DNA of 16,530 nt, from contig JAKAMA010000008.1 in NCBI GenBank assembly GCA_021813085.1, forward strand, positions 1-16,530, in the 5' to 3' direction. This document shows, piece after piece, positions 6,763-13,524 of the stretch. The notes under the pieces were generated by a model. The model made no database searches. It was not told the DNA's origin and worked only from the letters and a program-made list of their open reading frames with translations. Numbering within the stretch: position 1 is the stretch's first letter; each line of letters starts with the position of its first letter. A program made the position numbers and the translations under genes. The DNA comes from Chloroflexota bacterium (GTDB lineage Bacteria > Chloroflexota > Dehalococcoidia > DSTF01 > JACRBR01).

Positions 6763-7971
6763 TTAACGCAGCAGCGGGCGCTCGGATGGCTCCGACGGCG
6801 TCGTTGAGGTCTGCCCGTCGCGTTGGCCGCCTGGATGCACGAGCGCATCGGCGGCCTTCACGCCGAGGTCCTGGCGCACGTGGACGTAGCGGAGGATGTC
6901 GCCGCGCGTGACGAGCCCGAGCAGCTCGTGTCCGCGCACGACGGGGAGCTGGTTGACGTCGTGCTGGGCCATGAGCTGGAGGACCTTTGCCAGGTTCTCG
7001 TCGGGCGTCACGGTGTGCAGGCGCGAGGCCGGCGTCATCGCGCGATAGACGCTGGTCGTGGGCCACTCGTCGCGCGGCACCTTGCGCACGTCGGACAGCG
7101 TCACCAGCCCGGCGATGTCGCCGGCGGCGACGACGGCGAAGGCGCGCGCCTCGCTGCGCAGGAAGCGCTCGTGCACCAGCTCTTCGAGGCTCGTCTCGGG
7201 CCCGACGGGATGCAGGTCCGTGCGCATCATGTCGCGCACGCTGATGTGGCTGAGCGTCGATTCGATGAGCAACTGCTCGTAGCTCGCGACCGACGCATTG
7301 CGCAGGAAGAAGCCGATCAGCAGGAACCAGACGCCGGAGAAGATACCGCCGTAGAAGGTGTAGACCACGCCGATCCCCATGATCCCATAGGCGATCCACT
7401 GTCCCAGCGTCGACGCGGTGTGCGTGGCGCGCAGGCGGTCGTGATTGCGGTGCCAGACGATCGAGCGGAAGACCCGGCCGCCGTCGAGCGGGAAGCCGGG
7501 CAGCATGTTGAACAGCGCGAGCGAACCGTTGATCAGCGCGAGGTTGGCGCTGATGCCGGCAATGCCATCGCTGACGGGCCGAATCGCCAGCCAGCCCACG
7601 GTGAAGACGAGACCGAGCGCCAGGCTCGTCAACGGCCCGACGATGGCGATCCAGAACTCAAGCCCCGGCGTGTCCGGCTCGCGCTCGAGGTTGGACACGC
7701 CGCCGAACACGAACAGCGTGATGCTGCGCACCGGCAGGCCGCGGCGGTTCGATACGACGGAGTGCGACAGCTCATGCAGGAGGATCGAGAGAAAGAAGAC
7801 GAGCGCGATGGCGGCGCCGCCGGCCCAGCGCTCGCCCGACGTCCACTGCGGATAGAAGCTCTGGAGCACGCCCGTCGCGAACGACCACGTCACGATCGCG
7901 AAGATGAAGATCCAGCTCCAGTGGACGCCCACGTCCACGCCGAAGATTCGGCCGATCTTGAACGAACCCAT
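6763..7971 (-). CDS. Site-2 protease family (M50) metalloprotease with two CBS domains
   Basis: This is a 402-residue polytopic membrane protease. The zinc motif HELSH is at residues 66-70 (His66, Glu67, His70) in a hydrophobic segment, and the second motif NMLPGFPLDGGRV is at 155-167, with Asp163 as the third ligand. Further transmembrane segments run to about 223. Two CBS domains follow (about 243-303 and 308-365; each starts with a VRDMM or VYRAMT pattern), then a hydrophilic Ser/Pro tail. This is the group of S2P proteins whose CBS pair is thought to sense adenine nucleotides. Such proteases cut membrane substrates, often anti-sigma factors, within the bilayer; no anti-sigma gene is in the window. 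ATG 7971 is preceded by GGAGAG. A TATCAT (8010-8015, minus) 38 bp upstream is a possible -10. Confidence 0.95.
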   Translation of the reverse strand: MGSFKIGRIFGVDVGVHWSWIFIFAIVTWSFATGVLQSFYPQWTSGERWAGGAAIALVFFLSILLHELSHSVVSNRRGLPVRSITLFVFGGVSNLEREPDTPGLEFWIAIVGPLTSLALGLVFTVGWLAIRPVSDGIAGISANLALINGSLALFNMLPGFPLDGGRVFRSIVWHRNHDRLRATHTASTLGQWIAYGIMGIGVVYTFYGGIFSGVWFLLIGFFLRNASVASYEQLLIESTLSHISVRDMMRTDLHPVGPETSLEELVHERFLRSEARAFAVVAAGDIAGLVTLSDVRKVPRDEWPTTSVYRAMTPASRLHTVTPDENLAKVLQLMAQHDVNQLPVVRGHELLGLVTRGDILRYVHVRQDLGVKAADALVHPGGQRDGQTSTTPSEPSERPLLR

Positions 7972-8125
7972 GGTGCTCTCCTGTCCGGTCTGCCCGCCGG
8001 TCTCCCTTCATGATACGGCCATAGGCAGGCGCGAGACGAGATCGAGCGGTAACCAAGATGTGAACGTATGGGGCAGGCACGCAGAGGTGCGCCCGGCGGC
8101 GGCGCTTCCGCGGGCCGGCCTCGCG

Positions 8126-8731
8126 CTATCCGACGCTCGCTTCCAGCAGGTGGATGACCTCGCGGATGGTCTCCTGGCGCCAGTTGGCCCAGATCGGGCC
8201 GGTTTGGAAGGCGATGTTCTCGGCCTTCGCCGCCGCCTTCTCCTCGTCCGTCATGTCCGGCTTGCGGAGACGGGCGTACATCGGACCCAGCTTCTCCTTC
8301 ATCTCGCGGTTCGCGAGGGCGGGGCGCTCGATCCAGTGGGCGATGTACCGGTGGTCGGCGGTATAGAACACTGCGACCGGAATCGATTCGAACTCGCCGC
8401 CCTTGAGGAACTCCGCCATGATGTCCTTGTTCTCATCGCGGAAGAAGCAGCGCAGTTCCATACCCGACGCCTCGGCGATGCGGGCGAAGACGGGCGCGCC
8501 GCGGAAGACGTCGGGGCACCACGCCTCGCCGAGCAGCAGGATCTTCGCCGGTCCTCCGGGCCGCGCAACGAGCGCCTTCAGCGCCGCCGCATCTTCCGCC
8601 GAGACCGCGGTCCCTTCGTAGTTCTCGCGGAAGCGCTCCTGGTTCCGGTCGAGCCGCGCGAGAAACCCGGCGTACGTGAGCCCCTGGCGATATCGCTCCG
8701 GCGTAACAACGCTCTTCGTCTGCTGGACCAT
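8126..8731 (-). CDS. Thioredoxin-fold protein (Thioredoxin_9-like) lacking the second active-site cysteine
   Basis: This 201-residue protein has a helical N-terminal part (1-60) and a thioredoxin-like core. The core has the strand ILLLGEAWCPD (64-74) at the active site and IPVAVFYT with a likely cis-proline Pro118. A charged helical C-terminus with EEKAAAKAEN follows. Relatives usually carry WCxDC; here it is WCPDV, so Cys72 remains and Val75 takes the place of the resolving cysteine. It may act through a monothiol mechanism or only bind partners; the substrate is unknown. There is no signal peptide, so it is cytoplasmic. The start is supported by AGGGAGG 8 bp before ATG 8731. It lies 78 bp downstream of the amidase gene and has its own putative -10. 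Confidence 0.85.
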   Translation of the reverse strand: MVQQTKSVVTPERYRQGLTYAGFLARLDRNQERFRENYEGTAVSAEDAAALKALVARPGGPAKILLLGEAWCPDVFRGAPVFARIAEASGMELRCFFRDENKDIMAEFLKGGEFESIPVAVFYTADHRYIAHWIERPALANREMKEKLGPMYARLRKPDMTDEEKAAAKAENIAFQTGPIWANWRQETIREVIHLLEASVG

Positions 8732-8774
8732 CTGTGCGCCTCCCTGGCTGCTGCGTCCGACGTGCGGCAGAGGC

Positions 8775-8780
8775 AGTGTA
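8775..8780 (-). promoter_or_regulatory. Putative -10 element (TACACT) of the thioredoxin-fold gene
   Basis: TACACT on the minus strand lies 43 bp before ATG 8731, in the 78-bp gap behind the amidase gene. It is next to an AT-richer stretch ACATGTACA. It suggests that this gene is not wholly dependent on the amidase promoter. Confidence 0.35.
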
Positions 8781-8809
8781 ACATGTACAGCGCCCGCCGA
8801 ACTACAGCC

Positions 8810-10213
8810 TCATACGGGTGCACCGGGCGCGACGAGCGGCCACGGGCGGGCGCGCTCCATCGCCAGCGCCAGGTCGAGCAGCAGCGCGTCCTCGTGCCGG
8901 CGCGCATAGGCCTGCAAGCCGATGGGGAGGCCAGCCGGCGACAACCCCGCCGGGATCGAGATTGCCGGGTACCCGGAGATGTTGGCGGGGATCGTCAGCG
9001 CACCACCGTTGTACGGGTCCACCTTCACCTCGCCCACGGAGCGCGGCATCGGCCCCTCGGCCGCGAACGGCTCGGTCGGGCTCACGGGGCAGAGCACGAT
9101 GTCCGTCTGCTCGAAGAGCGCGGCCATCGCCTCGTTCATCTCGGTGCGGAACGTGTCGACGGCGGCCGCGTGGCGGGCACGGTAGTGCGACGAGAACTCC
9201 ATGCCGAAGCGGATCTCGAACGTCAGGTCGTCGGCGCAGGCGGGCCAGCGGTCGCCGAGGTCCGCCACGAGTCCCGGCAGGCCCGCGCTGGCCCAGGCGA
9301 CGCCGTTCACAGGCAGCCGCACGTCGGCGTCGACGCGGCGCATGCCGGTCGCCGCGATGAGCGTCTCCGCGGCGTCGAGGACGACGCGCTGCACGTCGGG
9401 ATGCACGACGCTGTTCCCCAGGTCCGGCGACACGACAACGCGCAGCCCGTCGAGCCGGTGGGTACCGAGTCCCGCCTCCCAGCCCTCGAGGCGCGGCAGG
9501 CTGAACATGTCGCGCGGGTCGTAGCCGCAGGCGACGTCGTACCAGCGGGCGGCATCGCGCACGCTGCGGGCGAGGCAGCCGTGGCATGTCGTGATCGGTC
9601 CCAGGTCAACCTTCGGGCCGCGCGGGATGCGCCCGTAGCTGCCCTTCATCCCGACGAGGCCACAGTACGCCGCCGGCAGGCGGATCGAGCCGCCGCCGTC
9701 GGTGCCCGTCGCGACCGGCACGAGGCCGCCGGAGACCGCCGCCGCCGAGCCGCCGGACGAACCAGCGGGCGTGCGGTCGAGCGCCCAGGGATTGCGCGTG
9801 ACGCCGTGCAGCTTCGATGCGGTGTACGCCACGAGCCCGAACTCGGGGGCCGCCGACTTGCCGACGATCACCGCTCCCGCAGCGCGCAGGCGCGCGACGT
9901 GCGTCCCGTCACGGTCCGGGACGTTGTTCTTGAAGACGACCGAGCCGCGCGTCGTCGGCATGCCCGCGACGTCCTCGAGGTCCTTGACCAGGATCGGCAC
10001 GCCCGCCAGCAGCCCGGGGTCCTCACCGGCCGCGACGCGCCGGTCGATGGCCTCGGCGGTCCGTCGGGCACCATCGGCATCAAGATGCACGACAGCGTTC
10101 AGCTTCGAGCGCGCGATCGCGGCGAGCGAAGCCTCGAGCGCGGCGGCGCTGCGGACCTCGCCTGCCCGGATCGCATCGGCGAGCGCGCTCGCGTCCCCTG
10201 TCCAGACGTCCAT
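8810..10213 (-). CDS. Amidase-signature (AS) family hydrolase
   Basis: This 467-residue enzyme has the complete Ser-cisSer-Lys triad of the amidase-signature family: Lys77 in GVPILVKDLEDVAG, cis-Ser152 in PAGSSGGSAAAVSGG, and nucleophile Ser176 in TDGGGSIRLPA. The spacing (75 and 24 residues) equals that of GatA (Lys79, Ser154, Ser178). It hydrolyses an amide to acid and ammonia; the family covers aliphatic and aryl amides, acylated amino compounds and GatA itself. No gatB or gatC is present, so a stand-alone catabolic amidase is more likely than tRNA amidotransferase. GAGGAGGG precedes ATG 10213, and TATGCT (10234-10239, minus) is a possible -10. Confidence 0.93.
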   Translation of the reverse strand: MDVWTGDASALADAIRAGEVRSAAALEASLAAIARSKLNAVVHLDADGARRTAEAIDRRVAAGEDPGLLAGVPILVKDLEDVAGMPTTRGSVVFKNNVPDRDGTHVARLRAAGAVIVGKSAAPEFGLVAYTASKLHGVTRNPWALDRTPAGSSGGSAAAVSGGLVPVATGTDGGGSIRLPAAYCGLVGMKGSYGRIPRGPKVDLGPITTCHGCLARSVRDAARWYDVACGYDPRDMFSLPRLEGWEAGLGTHRLDGLRVVVSPDLGNSVVHPDVQRVVLDAAETLIAATGMRRVDADVRLPVNGVAWASAGLPGLVADLGDRWPACADDLTFEIRFGMEFSSHYRARHAAAVDTFRTEMNEAMAALFEQTDIVLCPVSPTEPFAAEGPMPRSVGEVKVDPYNGGALTIPANISGYPAISIPAGLSPAGLPIGLQAYARRHEDALLLDLALAMERARPWPLVAPGAPV

Positions 10214-10230
10214 GCACCCTCCTCGCAGAC

Positions 10231-10264
10231 GCCAGCATATGAGCGCTGGCGGCTAGCGGCCAGC
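10231..10264. repeat. Three evenly spaced, alternately inverted hexamers in a divergent promoter region
   Basis: GCCAGC (10231-10236), GCTGGC (10245-10250) and GCCAGC (10259-10264) start exactly 14 bp apart, so the middle copy can pair with either neighbour through 8-base loops. The second pairing extends to 7 bp (CGCTGGC 10244-10250 with GCCAGCG 10259-10265). The site lies between the divergent amidase and L,D-transpeptidase genes and overlaps the likely amidase -10. It could be an operator or alternative RNA hairpins in the amidase leader. Confidence 0.5.
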
Positions 10265-10321
10265 GTCCCGCACGCCCCCCTCTGGCCGACGCAGGGCACG
10301 CGCGGGTGCCCTGCATCCTGC

Positions 10322-10327
10322 TACGAT
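10322..10327 (+). promoter_or_regulatory. Putative -10 element (TACGAT) of the L,D-transpeptidase gene, leaderless-like
   Basis: TACGAT ends 6 bp before ATG 10334, and no Shine-Dalgarno is visible, as for the MscS gene. This arrangement would give an mRNA starting at or near the ATG. No clear -35 is seen. Confidence 0.35.
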
Positions 10328-10333
10328 GTCACC

Positions 10334-11209
10334 ATGCGACCGTGCCCGCCCCGCCGCGTGGCCCGTTGCGCCTGGCTGCTTACGTCCGCCGCCGCGCTGC
10401 TGCTCACGACATCCTGCGCGCTCGGATCGGCGGCGCCCGCGACGCCCACGGCTCCCCCGACGGCCACCGAGACGCCGCTCATCGTCCCGTCGCCGACGCC
10501 GCTGCCCACGCCGACGCCCACGCCGAGCATTGGCGCCGGCGAGGCGATCGTCGTTGGCGGCGACCTGCGTACGCGCGGGGCGCCGTCCACACAGGGGCCT
10601 GTGGTGGGCACGCTGCAGGACAAGCAGACGGTGCGGATCATCGCCACCGTGCAGGGCGAGAACTGGCTCGTCGGGACGCAGACCTGGGTATCGACGTCAC
10701 CGGGCTGGGCGCGCACCTGGTACGAGCTGTCCGACAAGACGTTCGTGTACGCGCCGTTCGTCTTCATCCTCGGGCCGGACGAGGTCTCGCCATTCGTCGA
10801 CCCGCAGGGCCAGGAGAAGTGGGTCGATGTCAACGTCACGACGCAGACCGCCTCCGCGATGCTCGGGGCCAGACCGATCTTCACCGCCCCGGTATCGACG
10901 GGCCAGGCCGGATTCCCGACGCCGCTCGGCACCTTCAAGATCGAGCCCGACGGACGGCTGCCCGTCGAGCGCATGACGGCGGCGCAGGCGGGCTTCAACC
11001 CCGCGCAGGCGACGTACGACGTCGAGCGCGTGCTGTTCACGCAGTACTTCGACCGCAAGGGGGACGCGCTGCACCTCAACTACTGGCGCCCTTCGTCCGT
11101 CTTCGGCCACACCGCGACAAGCCACGGATGCGTGGGCATGGAGATGCACGCGGCGCAGTACTTCTGGCTCTTCGGCTCCCCCGGGATGCGCGTCGTGATC
11201 CACCGATAG
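10334..11209 (+). CDS. Secreted L,D-transpeptidase (YkuD domain), probable lipoprotein
   Basis: This is a 291-residue exported cell-wall enzyme. A basic start and hydrophobic segment (residues 11-27) end in LLLTTSC, so Cys28 may be lipidated, although Thr at -3 makes the lipobox imperfect. A Pro/Thr-rich linker (about 34-65, PTPLPTPTPTPS) follows, then an SH3-like segment (about 68-120) and the YkuD catalytic domain (about 163-291) with SHGCVGM, where Cys266 is the nucleophile and His264 its partner. Upstream LHLNYW (His247) takes the place of the usual IHGTYW. The enzyme would form 3-3 crosslinks in peptidoglycan or attach proteins to it. ATG 10334 is chosen because it begins the signal sequence. 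The gene ends 9 bp from the convergent GT87 gene. Confidence 0.9.
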   Translation: MRPCPPRRVARCAWLLTSAAALLLTTSCALGSAAPATPTAPPTATETPLIVPSPTPLPTPTPTPSIGAGEAIVVGGDLRTRGAPSTQGPVVGTLQDKQTVRIIATVQGENWLVGTQTWVSTSPGWARTWYELSDKTFVYAPFVFILGPDEVSPFVDPQGQEKWVDVNVTTQTASAMLGARPIFTAPVSTGQAGFPTPLGTFKIEPDGRLPVERMTAAQAGFNPAQATYDVERVLFTQYFDRKGDALHLNYWRPSSVFGHTATSHGCVGMEMHAAQYFWLFGSPGMRVVIHR

Positions 11210-11218
11210 GGCCGTATG

Positions 11219-12448
11219 CTACGCCGCCATGGGCAGGGCGGGGCGGCTCGCCACCTCGCGCGCCACGGGCCAACGTCGGCTGCAGAGCCAGAACATCGCG
11301 AGCAAGGGCAGCGACACGAGCGCGGGCCCCCACAGGCTCACGAACCACAGCGCCGAGACGGCGATGAACGGCGCGACCGCCACCTCCGGCGCAATCGCGC
11401 GTCCCTCGTCAAGCGCCGCACGCAGGTACAGCGCCCACGCGGCGATCAGCAGCACCACCGACTGCATGTGCATGTGCGGCGACAGGATCAGGGGCAGCAG
11501 CAGCGCCGCCGCCCAGGACTGCGCGTCGGCGACGCCCCGCGCGCGCCACACGCGGATCGCCATGCCAGCAGCGACGGCCGCGACAAGCGCCTGTGGCGCG
11601 CCCCAGATAGCGATGCGGTCGGCGCCGGTAAGGCTCGCGATCGCCCCGCGCACGTTCACCATCATCGGCGCGTTCGTGCTGTAGTCCGCCGCACCGGCCG
11701 GATAGTGCGCCAGCAGCACGACCTGGTCGACGAGTGTGTGCGACCCCAGGAGGAGCGCCGGCCCCAGCACGAGGACCGCGCCGGCGCCCGCGAACGCCGC
11801 CAGCATGCGCCACGCGCGCGCCACGATGAGGAGCAGCGCCACGCCGAACACGAGGTCCGGCTTGGCGAGCGCGAGCGCCAGCAGCAGCCCGGCGGCAGCG
11901 CCTTTTCCCGCGCGCAGCATTGCGAACGATGCCACGATGGCGGCCAGCACGAACAGGTCGATCTGCCCGAACAGCAACGTGTTCACAGCCGGCGTCGAGA
12001 CGGCGACGGTCGCCACGAACAGAGCGCGCGACGGTACGGTCAGGCCGGCGAGGTAGCGCCAGGCCACCGCCAGCAGCGCCCCGAGCAGGACAACATTGAG
12101 CAGCGCCCAGATCACGAAGCTGCGCGTGAACCCGGCGGCAGTGAGCGGGGCGAAGGCCATGGCAACGAACGCCGGCAGCGGGAAGGCGTTGAAGGTCTGC
12201 CCCGCACCCGGGACGATGCCATGCTGGACGGCGGCCTGCATCGCCGGCTCGTACAACCGCACGCCGTCGCCGTGGCGCACGATCGTGCCCGCGGCGTAGA
12301 ACGAGATCCAGTCGCCCACGCTGTTGCCTCGGGCGAGCGCGGCGACGACGGCCGTCGTCTCGAACCCGGCGGCGACGAGGAGCAACAGCAGCGCCACGAA
12401 GGTGAGCGCGCCGGGCCGCGCGGGCCGCAGGGATGATTGGTCGGTCAT
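11219..12448 (-). CDS. GT87-type polyprenyl-phosphate-dependent membrane glycosyltransferase (DUF2029)
   Basis: This 409-residue polytopic protein has about ten hydrophobic segments spread from residue 14 to the C-terminus. The first loop has VGDWISFYAAG with Asp46, at the position of the catalytic Asp of GT-C enzymes such as PimE, followed by GDGVRLYEP. GQIDLFVLA and ALAKPDLVFG are typical GT87 loop motifs. Such enzymes add mannose or another sugar from a polyprenyl-phosphate donor to lipid-linked acceptors outside the membrane; the sugar is not known here. ATG 12448 is preferred because the upstream extension to 12574 is Arg-rich and unlike the family. There is no Shine-Dalgarno, and a GATACT lies 11 bp upstream. 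Confidence 0.88.
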   Translation of the reverse strand: MTDQSSLRPARPGALTFVALLLLLVAAGFETTAVVAALARGNSVGDWISFYAAGTIVRHGDGVRLYEPAMQAAVQHGIVPGAGQTFNAFPLPAFVAMAFAPLTAAGFTRSFVIWALLNVVLLGALLAVAWRYLAGLTVPSRALFVATVAVSTPAVNTLLFGQIDLFVLAAIVASFAMLRAGKGAAAGLLLALALAKPDLVFGVALLLIVARAWRMLAAFAGAGAVLVLGPALLLGSHTLVDQVVLLAHYPAGAADYSTNAPMMVNVRGAIASLTGADRIAIWGAPQALVAAVAAGMAIRVWRARGVADAQSWAAALLLPLILSPHMHMQSVVLLIAAWALYLRAALDEGRAIAPEVAVAPFIAVSALWFVSLWGPALVSLPLLAMFWLCSRRWPVAREVASRPALPMAA

Positions 12449-12459
12449 GGCAGCGATGA

Positions 12460-12465
12460 AGTATC
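12460..12465 (-). promoter_or_regulatory. Putative -10 element (GATACT) of the GT87 gene, leaderless-like
   Basis: GATACT on the minus strand ends 11 bp before ATG 12448, with no ribosome site between. A second GATACT, on the plus strand at 12514-12519 and preceded by TGC (extended -10 form), faces the HAD gene. Confidence 0.35.
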
Positions 12466-12623
12466 GGCAGGCAGCCCGGGCCAGCGTACGCTGCCGTTCC
12501 GCCGCCGGAGTGCGATACTGTGCCACAAGGCGCCGCGGACCCGCTTGCTCGCATTCCGACGCTTCCGGGCGCAACGGATGACAAGTTGACAGGCGCTGGC
12601 ATGTCCGTAGCGGCGTGGCGCAT

Positions 12624-12629
12624 TATATT
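12624..12629 (+). promoter_or_regulatory. Putative -10 element (TATATT) of the HAD gene
   Basis: TATATT lies 54 bp before ATG 12684 in an AT-rich island (CATTATATTGATAGG). A perfect TTGACA at 12586-12591 is 32 bp away, too far to serve as its -35, so the pair is not one simple promoter. The resulting leader would contain the 14-bp palindrome at 12646-12659. Confidence 0.4.
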
Positions 12630-12645
12630 GATAGGAGCACACACA

Positions 12646-12659
12646 GCCGCCCGGGCGGC
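12646..12659. repeat. 14-bp GC palindrome in the HAD gene leader
   Basis: GCCGCCCGGGCGGC is a perfect palindrome between the putative -10 and the ribosome site of the HAD gene. It could be an operator or a small leader hairpin. In DNA this GC-rich, chance is a real alternative. Confidence 0.4.
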
Positions 12660-12683
12660 CACCCCGGGTGCGAGGGAGATCAC

Positions 12684-13370
12684 ATGCGCCAGCTCGTATT
12701 CATGATCGACGTCGACAACACCATCCTCGACAACGACGGCGTAAAGGCCGACCTGGAACGGGCGATGCTCGGCATCCTCGGCCCCACGCTCGCGGCGCGC
12801 TTCTGGGAGCTGTACGAGATCGTGCGGAAGGAGACCGACGTCGTCGACTTCATCGAGAACATGCGCCGACTCCGCGACGAGCACCCGGAGGCCCGCGACG
12901 TCGTGGATCGCGCCACCGCCGCGCTGATGGACTGGGACTTCCACCCGCGGCTCTACCCCCGGGCGATCGACACGATCCTGCACCTCAAGTCGATCGGGCT
13001 GCCGGTGATCGTGTCCGACGGCGACCCGATCTTCCAGCCCGGAAAGATCGTGCGGGCCGGCATCACCGCCGCGGTCGATGGCCGGGTGCTGATCTTTGTG
13101 CACAAGGAAAAGCACCTGCCCGCCGTGGAGACGTACTTCAACGCCGAGCACTTCGTCCTCATCGACGACAAACCCGGGATCCTCATGCGCTCGAAGGCCG
13201 CGCTCGGCGACCGCCTGACGACGGTGCACGTGCTGCAGGGGAAGTACGCGCTGGACCCGAAGTACGCGGTGGACTACGCGCCTGACATCGTGGTGGAACA
13301 CTTCAGCGACCTGCGCGGCTACGACGCGGACGCGTTCCTGCTCCGCAAGACTGCGGCCGCATCGCGGTAG
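12684..13370 (+). CDS. HAD-superfamily hydrolase
   Basis: This 228-residue protein shows all four HAD motifs. Motif I is MIDVDNTIL (nucleophile Asp9, acid/base Asp11). Motif II is VIVSDGD (Ser111). The motif III lysine is in VHKEKH (Lys141 or Lys143). Motif IV is LIDDKPG (Asp161, Asp162). An all-helical insert between motifs I and II (about 18-90) is the C1 cap of phosphatase and phosphonatase-type members. It is likely a phosphatase of a small metabolite; the substrate cannot be named. GAGGGAG precedes ATG 12684. It is divergent from the GT87 gene and 154 bp upstream of the deoxyhypusine-synthase homologue. Confidence 0.88.
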   Translation: MRQLVFMIDVDNTILDNDGVKADLERAMLGILGPTLAARFWELYEIVRKETDVVDFIENMRRLRDEHPEARDVVDRATAALMDWDFHPRLYPRAIDTILHLKSIGLPVIVSDGDPIFQPGKIVRAGITAAVDGRVLIFVHKEKHLPAVETYFNAEHFVLIDDKPGILMRSKAALGDRLTTVHVLQGKYALDPKYAVDYAPDIVVEHFSDLRGYDADAFLLRKTAAASR

Positions 13371-13406
13371 CGACCCGGCGCCGCCCGCACGACCATCGCG
13401 CGGAGA

Positions 13407-13433
13407 GCCGCACCGTGCGCCCGCGCGTGCGGC
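13407..13433 (+). terminator. Candidate hairpin terminator after the HAD gene
   Basis: GCCGCAC (13407-13413) can pair with GTGCGGC (13427-13433) around a 13-base loop, 36 bp after the HAD stop. There is no T-run, so this is weak evidence and a Rho-type or structural role is equally possible. Confidence 0.25.
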
Positions 13434-13460
13434 CGCGCCCTGAAACCCGTGGACGTCCGT

Positions 13461-13489
13461 TTGCCCGAACCTCCCGGCTTCCTGATAAT
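13461..13489 (+). promoter_or_regulatory. Sigma-70-type promoter of the deoxyhypusine-synthase homologue
   Basis: TTGCCC (13461-13466) and GATAAT (13484-13489) are 17 bp apart. The -10 lies inside the perfect palindrome CTGATAATCAG (13482-13492). Transcription would start near 13496, leaving a leader of about 29 bases with GAAAGGA before ATG 13525. This is the best-looking promoter in the window, and it makes the gene independent of the HAD gene. Confidence 0.55.
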
Positions 13490-13524
13490 CAGGCGTCCCC
13501 CGGCGCAGCGCGAAAGGACCGCCG

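Noticed and set aside
8810..10213. Assignment of the amidase as GatA
   Set aside because: The triad spacing equals GatA, but no gatB or gatC is near, and the spacing is shared by the whole family.
10445..10530. Tandem DNA repeat (CCGACG/CCCACG units)
   Set aside because: It is the coding sequence of the Pro/Thr linker of the L,D-transpeptidase, not a separate repeat element.
12586..12629. TTGACA and TATATT as a single promoter
   Set aside because: The 32-bp spacing is far outside the usual 16-18 bp.
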